Shown here: positions 1 to 9,487 of the stretch, in pieces | How positions within the stretch are numbered: position 1 is the stretch's first letter | How the letters are laid out: every line of letters begins with the position of its first letter | Source: Promethearchaeota archaeon | GTDB taxonomy: Archaea > Asgardarchaeota > Lokiarchaeia > Sigyniarchaeales > SOKP01 | NCBI GenBank assembly: GCA_011364975.1 | Contig: RDOE01000019.1 | Coordinates: forward strand, 1-46,062 | DNA length: 46,062 bases | Direction: 5' to 3' | Made by a program: the position numbers and the translations under genes | Notes under the pieces: generated by a model | Database searches by the model: none | What the model was told of the DNA's origin: nothing | The model's input: only the letters and a program-made list of their open reading frames with translations

Positions 1-2343
1 AGTCTAACTTGGATGAAAACAAATTTACCTGGGACAACTGTAGTGGTGTCTTGGTGGGATTATGGATATTGGCTTACACCTATAGGAAATATGACAACCG
101 TTAATGATAATGGTACAATAAATCAAACTAGGATCGGTATGACAGGAATGGCGATGATGCAAACTAATGAAATCTATAGTGCAAAGGTATTTAAGGATTT
201 ACACGCAGACTATGTATTAGTCTATTTTGGGTTTCTCTACTCGGCATTGGGTGGAGATGAGGGTAAGTGGCCGTGGATGTTAAGAATTTGTAATGATAAT
301 TATAATACTTATAAAATGTGGGGAATGGCGGAAGATAATTGGGCTCCAAATTCCGTATTCGTAGAAAGTGAATATTGGGATGATGCTACCCAAAAACCAA
401 CACCAAAATGGTTTGAATCTACGTTAGTGAAATTGATGTTCTATGGGATCTCAACAGATACAGTATCCCAAGATCCTCAAAATTTTGAACAATATTATCG
501 ACAACAAATTTATCAACGGACGGATAACCTTGGAACCTTATATGCTACTCACATACCTACTGGTGGAAATTATGATTTCAAAGTATTTAGACCCGCCTAT
601 ATCTCAACCAATGGATTAGTGAAGTTATTTAAATTGGACTATACTGCTTTAGAATCGGATTTTGAAATAAAAGAACCAGCGATTTATGACACTGGATTTG
701 GTACCTTAAAATTAAATAATACAGGATCTAAGGATATAGAAATAACCGATGTGAAAGTAAATGGAGAAAGCTATGATTTTGCAATGGGTAAGGGAATACA
801 TACTAATGTGTTACCTGCAGGAGAGAATGATATAGTGTGGATAGATATTGAATCCAGTGGTGATTCTTTTGAAATAAATGATGTAGTAAATGTTACGGTG
901 GAAGCTGAATCGGTTGCTTTAGATGAGAAAAAATACGTATTTTCTAAAAATTCCAAAAGCTTCTTTGTAAAGCAAGCCAGTACCGGAGAAATTACCATCA
1001 ATAAAGCCAATAGTAATGTGATCCAAATTGATGATACAACCGCAGAGATTTATTTAGAGGTAGAGAATACTGGTGGTTATACTGTTATATTGGACAATTT
1101 TTATATAGACAATGAGGATAATCTTTTAAACGACACTTATTATCTTTCAGGATCACCAATTTTAGAGCCAGGTCAGGCTGCTTATGTTAAGATAGTGAAT
1201 ATTACCGATTCATTTTATCCAATTAGAACATTTCATAAAATAGGTGTGCAAACTCCTAACAACATAAGAGATGAATTATATATGAGTTCTAATTTTCAGG
1301 ATTATGAAATAACCATCTTAGAAGACGGAAGAATCGTTTCGCCTGAACTTTCTGCGTTTACTCAAAATAATTTTAGAAAGCATATTCCAATCGATTTAGA
1401 GGATACTTATGCATATAGATACGAAAATGGAACTACTTCACTTCGAATTAAAGTAAAGAATACAGGAACTATGATATTAGGTCTTGATTCCATATATATA
1501 ACGAAATCAACAATTTGGGAATCTGTGGAAGATTTTATCCCGTTTAATCTGAATTCAGGTCAGGAAAAAGTGATTAATATCATTGCTTCAGATTATTTAT
1601 CTAATCTCGAAGTAAATGATGAGATTGGAATAATTGTAACTGCGAATTTTGATGGAACAACGAAAGCTTCCGATATTGGATATATTCATATATTAAAAGA
1701 TCAACCAGATATTCAAATTATTGAGAGTGTAGAAGGAGTAACCGCATCATATATCACCGCAAATGAAACAGGACAATTACTCATAAAAAATACAGGAGAT
1801 ACTGCGTTTGAGTTGGAAAATATCTATATAAATGAAACAACTATCTTATCATTTGATAGCGATGTGACTTTTGAAAGTGGTGATAAATTTTTAGACATTC
1901 AAGAAGCTGTATTAGTATCTTTTACTATACCAGGACTTTTTATAAATCAATCTAACCACCTTATCGTTAATATTACAACGAGTACTACTGCGGGAATTGT
2001 GATGGATTATTATGCAACTGTGAATTCAACTTTATATGAGATAGAAATTGATGACGCCCTTACATCTGCTTCTGATACTCGTGATGTTATCATTACACTC
2101 AAGAATCTTGGTAATTTAAATGTTACCATCGAATCAATCTATATAAATGGAACATATATTGACTTGAGTTATTTTGATGAGGATATTTACGAAATAGGAA
2201 CTGGAAGTTCAATTCAACTAACAATCGATATGATTATCCTTGAAACCATTATTGGAACAGTCAATACGAATGAAGATTTAGAAATCCTTGCTCGAACCAA
2301 AGAAGGTGCTGAAGATACACACCTAGAGCTGGTATCGCTTTAA
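1..2343 (+). CDS. aglB: Oligosaccharyltransferase STT3/AglB, C-terminal part (5' end cut by window)
   Basis: This is the C-terminal part of the membrane enzyme that transfers lipid-linked glycan to Asn in N-glycosylation. The reading frame is open from base 1, so the ATG at 13 is probably internal and the multi-TM domain lies outside the window. The hallmark WWDYGYW is at residues 14-20 counted from that ATG, preceded by the usual SW context. After the catalytic-adjacent domain (to about residue 210) come roughly five repeats of about 100 residues with a beta-sandwich pattern. Each carries a line such as LKLNNTG, VENTGG, VKNTGT, IKNTGD or LKNLGN followed by an IYI strand, which resembles CARDB/Ig-like modules. 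More than ten N-x-S/T sequons are visible, fitting an extracellular, self-glycosylated tail. No C-terminal membrane anchor is seen. The family call is secure; the role of the long tail is unknown. Confidence 0.9.
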   Translation, partial: SLTWMKTNLPGTTVVVSWWDYGYWLTPIGNMTTVNDNGTINQTRIGMTGMAMMQTNEIYSAKVFKDLHADYVLVYFGFLYSALGGDEGKWPWMLRICNDNYNTYKMWGMAEDNWAPNSVFVESEYWDDATQKPTPKWFESTLVKLMFYGISTDTVSQDPQNFEQYYRQQIYQRTDNLGTLYATHIPTGGNYDFKVFRPAYISTNGLVKLFKLDYTALESDFEIKEPAIYDTGFGTLKLNNTGSKDIEITDVKVNGESYDFAMGKGIHTNVLPAGENDIVWIDIESSGDSFEINDVVNVTVEAESVALDEKKYVFSKNSKSFFVKQASTGEITINKANSNVIQIDDTTAEIYLEVENTGGYTVILDNFYIDNEDNLLNDTYYLSGSPILEPGQAAYVKIVNITDSFYPIRTFHKIGVQTPNNIRDELYMSSNFQDYEITILEDGRIVSPELSAFTQNNFRKHIPIDLEDTYAYRYENGTTSLRIKVKNTGTMILGLDSIYITKSTIWESVEDFIPFNLNSGQEKVINIIASDYLSNLEVNDEIGIIVTANFDGTTKASDIGYIHILKDQPDIQIIESVEGVTASYITANETGQLLIKNTGDTAFELENIYINETTILSFDSDVTFESGDKFLDIQEAVLVSFTIPGLFINQSNHLIVNITTSTTAGIVMDYYATVNSTLYEIEIDDALTSASDTRDVIITLKNLGNLNVTIESIYINGTYIDLSYFDEDIYEIGTGSSIQLTIDMIILETIIGTVNTNEDLEILARTKEGAEDTHLELVSL

Positions 2344-2346
2344 TAA

Positions 2347-2363
2347 TTTTTAATTATTTTTTT
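2347..2363 (+). terminator. T-rich tract after aglB
   Basis: Just past the aglB stop there are runs of five to seven T separated by short A-rich stretches. Archaeal RNA polymerase terminates on such oligo-T runs without needing a hairpin. Placement is by sequence only. Confidence 0.35.
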
Positions 2364-2468
2364 AGTAAAAGTAAAAAATTATTATTCATTACAAAATCTA
2401 TAGACTTTTGGTCTATAAATTCAATTTATTTTATTTTTAATTAATTCCATTTTTATTTTTTCGAACCT

Positions 2469-4475
2469 ATGAGTGTTAAATTCAATATCAAATCTGAATT
2501 TGTACCCCGTGGAGATCAACCTCAGGCAATAAAGGCACTTGCAGAGAGGATTAAAGCTAATAAAAGATTTAATACTTTGCTGGGGGCCACTGGCACAGGA
2601 AAAACGTTTTCTGTGGCAAATATTATTCAAGAAATCCAGAAACCCACATTGCTAATGGCTCCAAATAAAACATTAGCAGCACAACTTTATAACGAGCTAA
2701 AAGAATTGTTTCCTGATAATTCAGTTCATTATTTTGTATCGTATTATGACTATTATCAGCCAGAAGCATTCATGCCTGTGACTATGATGTATATAGAAAA
2801 AGATTTCAGTGTGAATGAAGAAATAGAAAAATTACGTTTAGCTGCAACTCATGCTATCCGTACTCGACGGGATGTAATTATTGTAGCCACTGTGTCATGT
2901 ATCTATGGGATCGGAGACCCTGAGACATGGACTGCAGTTTCTGTAAACCTTGAAGTTGGACAGACAATAAAGCGAAGTGACATCATCAAGGGTTTAATAA
3001 GAATGAATTATGAAAGAAAAGATGTTGAATTTAGGCAAGGTATAGTACGAATACGCGGTGATATAATCGATATATTTCCGGCGTATTTAGATACAGCATT
3101 CCGAATTTCACTTTTTGGGGATGAAATTGAATCAATTCAAGAAATTCATCCTATTTCTAATGATGTTATAAAAAATTTAACAAATTGCAGAATATTCCCT
3201 GCTACTCATTTCATTATTCCTGAAGAAAATAAAATTAAAGCACTAGAATCAATTGAACTTGAGTTAGAACAACAAATAAAAAAATTTATGGATGAAAAAC
3301 GATATCCTGAAGCACAATGGATAGAGAAAAGGGTTAAATTTGATTTAGAAATGATGAGGGAAATGGGATGGTGTAAAGGTATAGAAAATTATTCAAGACA
3401 TTTAGATGGTCGCCCTCCTGGGACGCCTCCAATGTGCTTAATGGACTATTTTCCTGAAGATTTTTTAATTGTAGTAGATGAGTCTCATATTACAATTCCT
3501 CAAATACATGGGATGATTGGAGGGGATCGTTCCCGTAAAAAAAATTTGGTTGAGTATGGGTGGAGATTGCCAAGTGCTTTTGATAATAGACCTCTCACTT
3601 TTGAAGAATGGGAAAGTAAAATTAAATATGTAGTTTTTATGAGCGCAACTCCAGGAGAGTATGAATTGAAGAAATCGGGAGGAATCTCTGCTGAACAAAT
3701 TATAAGACCTACGGGGCTTATCGATCCAGAAGTCGAAGTACGTCCCGCTAAGAATCAGATTGATGATCTATTAGATGAAATAAGAAAAGTTATTAATAAG
3801 GGCGGACGAATACTCATTACAACCCTGACTAAACGGATGGCGGAGGATATTGCAGAGTATTATTCAGAGTTAGGAATTAAGATTTCATATTTGCATTCTG
3901 AAGTTGATACCGTAGAACGATTCGATCTTTTAAGACAATTGCGAGATGGAACTTATGATGCGCTTGTTGGCATTAATCTTCTTAGAGAAGGCTTAGATTT
4001 ACCAGAGGTACAGTTAGTAGCAATATTGGATGCAGATAAGCTTGGCTTTTTACGAGATACAAGATCATTAATCCAAACCGTAGGGAGAGCTTCCAGAAAT
4101 GTAGATGGAAGAGCTATTTTATATGCTGACAAAATTACTTCTGCTATGAAAGAAGCTATAGATGAGACTAATCGCAGAAGGAATAAACAAAGAGAATTTA
4201 ATAAAAACCATAATATTACACCTCAAACTATTAAAAGAAACATACTTAATTCTCTTTCTGAAGAAAGAGAGCTCCAAGAGAAAGAATCTAAAAGATTGAA
4301 GCAATCAATTGAGACTAAAATCAATGTTTTAGAGAAAGAGGGAGATAAAGATTTAATCATTCAGTATTTAGAAAATAAAATGTTTATGGCCGCTAAAGAA
4401 CTGAGATTTGAAGATGCTGCCTATTTAAGAGATAGAATAATAGAAATTGAAAAAAATTATAAAATAAAACAATGA
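2469..4475 (+). CDS. uvrB: Excinuclease ABC subunit B (UvrB)
   Basis: Damage-verifying helicase-like subunit of the bacterial-type nucleotide excision repair complex; it is loaded by UvrA and recruits UvrC. The full length of 668 residues is normal. Walker A GATGTGKT is at 39-46. The beta-hairpin signature YYDYYQPEAFMP follows near residue 92, the DEAH-type motif reads DESH, and the C-terminal helicase motifs TVGRASRN and NLLREGLD are intact. The C-terminus carries a UVR motif for UvrA/UvrC contact. It is followed 41 bases later by uvrA, so the pair is likely cotranscribed. No uvrC lies in the window. In archaea UvrABC is generally taken to be acquired from bacteria. Confidence 0.97.
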   Translation: MSVKFNIKSEFVPRGDQPQAIKALAERIKANKRFNTLLGATGTGKTFSVANIIQEIQKPTLLMAPNKTLAAQLYNELKELFPDNSVHYFVSYYDYYQPEAFMPVTMMYIEKDFSVNEEIEKLRLAATHAIRTRRDVIIVATVSCIYGIGDPETWTAVSVNLEVGQTIKRSDIIKGLIRMNYERKDVEFRQGIVRIRGDIIDIFPAYLDTAFRISLFGDEIESIQEIHPISNDVIKNLTNCRIFPATHFIIPEENKIKALESIELELEQQIKKFMDEKRYPEAQWIEKRVKFDLEMMREMGWCKGIENYSRHLDGRPPGTPPMCLMDYFPEDFLIVVDESHITIPQIHGMIGGDRSRKKNLVEYGWRLPSAFDNRPLTFEEWESKIKYVVFMSATPGEYELKKSGGISAEQIIRPTGLIDPEVEVRPAKNQIDDLLDEIRKVINKGGRILITTLTKRMAEDIAEYYSELGIKISYLHSEVDTVERFDLLRQLRDGTYDALVGINLLREGLDLPEVQLVAILDADKLGFLRDTRSLIQTVGRASRNVDGRAILYADKITSAMKEAIDETNRRRNKQREFNKNHNITPQTIKRNILNSLSEERELQEKESKRLKQSIETKINVLEKEGDKDLIIQYLENKMFMAAKELRFEDAAYLRDRIIEIEKNYKIKQ

Positions 4476-4506
4476 AGATTTTCTGTTCCAATTAATTAAA
4501 AATTAT

Positions 4507-4513
4507 AGGAGTG
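4507..4513 (+). promoter_or_regulatory. Shine-Dalgarno of uvrA
   Basis: AGGAGTG lies just before the ATG at 4517. The purine core AGGAG ends five bases upstream. It overlaps a possible GTG start at 4511, so ATG 4517 is the better start. Confidence 0.6.
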
Positions 4514-4516
4514 AAT

Positions 4517-7408
4517 ATGTCTCAAAACTCAATTATTATTAAAGGAGCAAGACAGAATAATCTAAAAAATATTGATGTTATAATTCCCCGTAACAAATTA
4601 ATTATTATTACTGGGATTAGTGGTAGTGGCAAATCAAGTCTTGCAATGGATACTTTATATGCGGAGGGACAACGGAGATTTTTAGAATCCTTATCAAGTT
4701 ATGCAAGACAATTCTTAGGGGAAATGGATAAACCAGATGTTGATTCTATAGAAGGGTTATCACCTGCAATAGCAATAGAGCAAAAACCATTATCAAAAAA
4801 CCCCAGAAGTACGGTAGGGACCGTTACTGAAATTTATGACTATTATCGTTTATTATTTGCTAATATTGGGATCCCTCATTGTCCTCAATGTGGGAAAGAA
4901 ATTAAACCTCAAACACCCCAACAAATAATAGAACAAGTATTAACTACATTAGAACCAAATCAAAAATTTCTTGTTAAAGCACCAGTTATCCGAGATAGAA
5001 AGGGAGAATATAAAGAACTTTTACAAGATCTTAAAAAACAAGGCTACGTAAGGGTTGAAATCGATGGGATTCAGTATACTTTGGATGAAGAAATTACTAT
5101 GCATAAACATGTGAAACATAATATTAACGTCATTATTGATCGATTAGTGATGAAAAGTGATATAAAAACGAGATTAGCAGACTCCATCGAAAGTGCTTTA
5201 AAATTGACGGAGGGTATTGTAATAGTTGAATTAGTAGATAAAGCAGAGCAAATTTATTCAGAACACTTAGCATGTGTGGATTGCGGAATTTCATTACCTT
5301 CCATCGATCATAAAATGTTTTCATTTAATATTCCTCATGGTAGCTGTAAACAATGTAGCGGATTAGGTACCATTTTAGAATTTGATTATGGATTAGTATT
5401 AGGGGATGACCTTGAAGTAGCTCTTAGAGATACTCCTATTAGAAATATTCCTGGTTTTGGATCCGAAGATGGATACTCCTGGCAACTTATAGAACAAGTT
5501 TCGAAACATTATGGCTTTAATGCAAACAAAACTAAGATAAAGGACATTAAACCTGAAAAATTACAAAAGATTTTATTCGGAACAGGTAGCGATTCAATTG
5601 CTTTTCACTTTGAAAGCGATAATAATGGCGAGGGAGATTTGAAGAATGAGAAACGGGCTTCATGGGATGTGGTACGACCTTTTGAAGGGCTTATACCGAT
5701 GCTGCATAGAAGATATATGGAGACACGCTCAGAATGGGCGAGAGAAATATATGAAAGCTTTATGAATCAAGTAAATTGCCCATATTGTAAAGGTCAAAGG
5801 TTAAATCCTGAGAGTTTAGCAGTAACTATCAATAGTTTGAATATTGCCGAGCTATCTGATTTAGCCGTAAAAGATTCACTGAAATTCTTCGAAAGGTTAA
5901 CATTAGATGAGGTTCAAAAGAAAATTGTTAAAGAAGTTTTAAAAGAAATACTTGATCGATTATCATTTTTAGAAAATGTCGGTTTAGATTATATTTCTTT
6001 AAGTAGAAGGTCTCATACTCTCTCTGTTGGAGAAGCTGAGCGCATTCGACTTGCTACTCAATTAGGTTCAAGTTTAGTTGGTGTTCTATACGTGTTAGAT
6101 GAACCTTCAGTTGGATTACACCAACGAGACATTTCACGATTGATTAATATGCTCAAAAAGTTACGAGATTTGGGAAATACGGTTGTTGTTGTCGAGCATG
6201 ATGATGAAATCATGCGAAATGCTGATCATATTATTGACCTTGGGCCATTAGCTGGTGAAAATGGAGGAGAGATTGTAGCTCAAGGATCATTAGAAAATAT
6301 TTTAAACTCAAAAACCCTAACTGGTAAATATTTATCAGGAAAGAAAAAAATTGAGGTTCCCAAACAAAGAAGGAAATTAAATCATAACTATATCGAAATA
6401 AAAGGTGCTCGAGAAAATAATCTAAAAAATTTAGATGTTAAGATACCAATGGGTGTATTTACTTGCATAACTGGAGTTTCAGGAGCTGGAAAAACTAGTT
6501 TAATAATTGATTGCCTTTACAAAGGATTACACAATTTAGTTAATATACGTAGTTCACGTCTAATTTCCGGGGAATTTGATGAAATATTAGGGTATGAACA
6601 CATCGATAAAATAATTAATATTGACCAATCACCAATTGGAAGAACTCCGCGATCGGTACCTTCTACCTATACTAAAGCACTCGACTATATTAGAGAAATC
6701 TTTGCTGGTTTACCTGAAGCAAGAGAACGTGGTTATAAGAAAGGGAGGTTCAGTTTTAATACAACATCAGGTCATTGTAAAAAGTGTAAGGGTACAGGAT
6801 ATATCTTGAAAGAAATGTATTTTCTGCCAGATGTATATATTAAATGTGATTTATGTAAGGGAAAAAGATATAACGCTGAAACATTAGAAATTAAATATCG
6901 AGGGAATACGATTTCAGATGTTTTAAGAATGACATTCCATCAAGCATTAGAGTTTTTTGACAATTTTCCAAAACTCAAGAGAACCTTAAAAACTGTAGTT
7001 GATGTAGGACTTGGATATTTAGAATTAGGCCAATCTTCAACCACCCTTAGTGGTGGAGAATCTCAACGGTTGAAAATTGCTCGAGAATTGAGAAAATCTA
7101 GTACGGGAAATACTTTATACATATTAGACGAACCAACCACGGGACTTCATATGTATGATATCCAATTTTTATTAAAAGTTCTTCAGAAATTAGTAGATAA
7201 AGGTAATTCCGTAGTAATTATTGAACATAATATGGAGATTATCAAATCCGTTGATTATATAATTGATATCGGTCCAGAGGGTGGTGAAAAGGGTGGTAAT
7301 ATCGTAACTCAAGGTACCCCCGAGGAAATTATTCAAGACAGTAATTCGTATACTGCTCAATATTTAAAAAAATATTTAGAGCAAAACCACCAAATCTTAA
7401 CAGTTTAA
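4517..7408 (+). CDS. uvrA: Excinuclease ABC subunit A (UvrA)
   Basis: Dimeric ABC ATPase that finds DNA lesions and loads UvrB. About 963 residues, full length. Two ABC modules are visible: the first with Walker A GISGSGKSS and signature LSVGEAERIRLA, the second with GVSGAGKTS and signature LSGGESQRLKIA. Zinc-binding CxxC pairs are present (CPQCGKE; CVDCG with CKQCSG; CPYCKGQR; CKKCKGTG with CDLCKGKR). The start is set at ATG 4517 because an AGGAG ribosome site precedes it and overlaps the upstream GTG at 4511. The first signature has V in place of the usual G (LSVGE rather than LSGGE), a small change whose effect is unknown. Downstream of uvrB on the same strand. Confidence 0.97.
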   Translation: MSQNSIIIKGARQNNLKNIDVIIPRNKLIIITGISGSGKSSLAMDTLYAEGQRRFLESLSSYARQFLGEMDKPDVDSIEGLSPAIAIEQKPLSKNPRSTVGTVTEIYDYYRLLFANIGIPHCPQCGKEIKPQTPQQIIEQVLTTLEPNQKFLVKAPVIRDRKGEYKELLQDLKKQGYVRVEIDGIQYTLDEEITMHKHVKHNINVIIDRLVMKSDIKTRLADSIESALKLTEGIVIVELVDKAEQIYSEHLACVDCGISLPSIDHKMFSFNIPHGSCKQCSGLGTILEFDYGLVLGDDLEVALRDTPIRNIPGFGSEDGYSWQLIEQVSKHYGFNANKTKIKDIKPEKLQKILFGTGSDSIAFHFESDNNGEGDLKNEKRASWDVVRPFEGLIPMLHRRYMETRSEWAREIYESFMNQVNCPYCKGQRLNPESLAVTINSLNIAELSDLAVKDSLKFFERLTLDEVQKKIVKEVLKEILDRLSFLENVGLDYISLSRRSHTLSVGEAERIRLATQLGSSLVGVLYVLDEPSVGLHQRDISRLINMLKKLRDLGNTVVVVEHDDEIMRNADHIIDLGPLAGENGGEIVAQGSLENILNSKTLTGKYLSGKKKIEVPKQRRKLNHNYIEIKGARENNLKNLDVKIPMGVFTCITGVSGAGKTSLIIDCLYKGLHNLVNIRSSRLISGEFDEILGYEHIDKIINIDQSPIGRTPRSVPSTYTKALDYIREIFAGLPEARERGYKKGRFSFNTTSGHCKKCKGTGYILKEMYFLPDVYIKCDLCKGKRYNAETLEIKYRGNTISDVLRMTFHQALEFFDNFPKLKRTLKTVVDVGLGYLELGQSSTTLSGGESQRLKIARELRKSSTGNTLYILDEPTTGLHMYDIQFLLKVLQKLVDKGNSVVIIEHNMEIIKSVDYIIDIGPEGGEKGGNIVTQGTPEEIIQDSNSYTAQYLKKYLEQNHQILTV

Positions 7409-7412
7409 TTTT

Positions 7413-7446
7413 TTTAGTTAAATTCTAAATTTAGTTAAATTCTAAA
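7413..7446. repeat. Two exact 17-bp tandem units after uvrA
   Basis: TTTAGTTAAATTCTAAA occurs at 7413-7429 and again at 7430-7446 with no mismatch and no spacer. It lies just after the uvrA stop and upstream of the aIF5B gene. It could be polymerase slippage or a protein-binding site. Confidence 0.85.
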
Positions 7447-7503
7447 CTTCTTGTTAACTAATTATATTATTATCTTTATTTTTCATTTATTTTGTGAATT
7501 ACA

Positions 7504-9312
7504 ATGTCAGTTGAATCTGAATCAAAAATCATACGTGCTCCTATTGCTTGTATTTTAGGGCATATTGATCATGGAAAAACCAGTCTTCTTGATTATATTA
7601 GAGGTACTGTGGTGCAACAACGTGAAGCTGCAGGTATTACTCAACATATTGGAGCTTCTTATTTTCCAACTGATGATATTAAAGCATTCTTACAAAAATC
7701 CAAAAAAGAATTTGCTGAAAAAGAAATTAAGTTGCCCGGAATTTTGGTCATCGACACTCCTGGTCACGCAGCTTTTTTAAACCTCAGGAAAAGAGGTGGT
7801 GCTGTAGCAGATATTGCAATATTAGTTGTGGATGTAACCGCCGGAACCATGCCGATTACTTGGGAATCGGTACGAATTTTAAAAGAGAGAAAAACTCCTT
7901 TTGTTATAGCAGCTAATAAGATAGATAGAATTTCTGGATGGAAATCAAAGCAGGATGCCGACTTCTTAGACTCCTATAACTCTCAAAAACCACATGTGAA
8001 AGAATTCTTAGATGAAAAAATTCTGCAGATTATGGGTAATTTCTTAGAAGAGGGATTTAAAGGAATCGACCGATATGATAAAATAAAAGACTTCACTCAA
8101 AAAATAGCAATTGTACCCACAAGCGCTAAAACAGGTGAGGGGATTTCTACATTATTAATGGTTTTAATGGGTTTGGTTCAACAATACTTAACTCAAAACT
8201 TGAAATTTTCCGAAGGTCCTGCGAAAGGAGTTGTCCTAGAAGTAAAAAAACAAAAAGGTCAGGGGGTTACTCTTGATGTACTAATATATGATGGAATTAT
8301 TCATAAAGGGGATGACTTTATCGTAGGAGGGTTAGACAAACCTATTAAATCGAAGGTCCGTGCTCTTTTACGGCCAAAACCGTTAGATGAGATAAGAGAT
8401 CCACGTCAAAAGTTTGATTCAGAAGAAATGGTAAGTGCTGCTGCAGGAATAAAGATCTTAGCTCCAAACATAGATGATGTTGTAGCGGGCTCCCCTTTTA
8501 AAGCTGTTGGGAAAGGTTCAGATGAAGCTAGTGTATATAAAGCAATTGAAGATGAAGTACAAAGTATTCGTATTAAAACCGATAAGGCAGGAGTAGTATT
8601 AAAAGCTGATACTTTGGGCTCTCTTGAAGCTTTAGAAAATCATTTTAGTAATAATGATGTTAAAATTAGTATTGCAGATGTAGGTCCTATTAAAAAAGAA
8701 GATGTAATGAATGCGAATATAGTTAAACATATTGATCCCTATAGTGCAGCGGTTCTAGGGTTTGGTGTTGACATCTTACCTGAAGCAAAAGAGCAAGCAA
8801 CAATCGATAATATTAGAATCTTTACAAATGATGTTATATATCGCTTATTAGAAGATTATATTGAATATCGTGATACAAGAAAAGCCCAAGATACTGCAAA
8901 AGGATTGAGTGAATTAATTTTACCTGCAAAACTTAAAATGTTTCCCGATTACATATTTAGAAATTCAGATCCTGCGGTTTTCGGAGTGCGCGTCGAAGCA
9001 GGAACTCTTTATCCTAAAGTGCCCTTAATCACTAGTGAAGGAATTAAAGCAAGAAGAGTACATCAAATCCAAGATAAAGGACAAACTCTTGATAAAGCAG
9101 GTAAGGATGCTGAAGTGGCTATCTCAATACGAGGAATTGAAATAGGAAGGGATATTGGAAAAGATGAAACTTTATATGTCTCTATTCCTGAATCCCATGT
9201 ACGCCAATTAATGGGAACGTTCATAAATGAATTAACAATTGACCAAAAGGAAGCACTTAGAGAGTATATTATTTTGATGAGAAAACTTAATCACCCTTGG
9301 TGGGGCATGTAA
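7504..9312 (+). CDS. infB: Translation initiation factor aIF5B (IF-2 type GTPase)
   Basis: GTPase that promotes subunit joining and initiator tRNA placement at the end of translation initiation. 602 residues, the usual archaeal length, without the long bacterial/eukaryotic N-terminal extension. G motifs: GHIDHGKT (residues 19-26), switch II DTPGHAAF, NKID, and SAKTGEG as G5. Domain II, the alpha/beta/alpha domain III (KADTLGSLEAL) and the domain IV barrel follow. It ends in an aIF5B-like C-terminal helix region that would contact aIF1A (SIPESHVRQL, KEALREYI). No intein is present. It begins 95 bases after uvrA and heads a run of translation genes. Confidence 0.96.
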   Translation: MSVESESKIIRAPIACILGHIDHGKTSLLDYIRGTVVQQREAAGITQHIGASYFPTDDIKAFLQKSKKEFAEKEIKLPGILVIDTPGHAAFLNLRKRGGAVADIAILVVDVTAGTMPITWESVRILKERKTPFVIAANKIDRISGWKSKQDADFLDSYNSQKPHVKEFLDEKILQIMGNFLEEGFKGIDRYDKIKDFTQKIAIVPTSAKTGEGISTLLMVLMGLVQQYLTQNLKFSEGPAKGVVLEVKKQKGQGVTLDVLIYDGIIHKGDDFIVGGLDKPIKSKVRALLRPKPLDEIRDPRQKFDSEEMVSAAAGIKILAPNIDDVVAGSPFKAVGKGSDEASVYKAIEDEVQSIRIKTDKAGVVLKADTLGSLEALENHFSNNDVKISIADVGPIKKEDVMNANIVKHIDPYSAAVLGFGVDILPEAKEQATIDNIRIFTNDVIYRLLEDYIEYRDTRKAQDTAKGLSELILPAKLKMFPDYIFRNSDPAVFGVRVEAGTLYPKVPLITSEGIKARRVHQIQDKGQTLDKAGKDAEVAISIRGIEIGRDIGKDETLYVSIPESHVRQLMGTFINELTIDQKEALREYIILMRKLNHPWWGM

Positions 9313-9487
9313 TAGCCTATAAACTAATTTTTTAACTAAATAAGCGAAACTATCCCTTCTAAATATAAAGAGTAAAAACTACTTGATATTTGATAATAGA
9401 AGAGTCATAACCTTTTTTTAATAGTTAAAAATAAATTTATATTGTATCACGCAATTAACTCAAATATTTAAGCACAATAGTGAATAT

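Noticed and set aside
13..15. ATG 13 as the start of the aglB gene
   Set aside because: The frame is open back to base 1, and the conserved domain needs the preceding membrane region, so the gene enters from outside.
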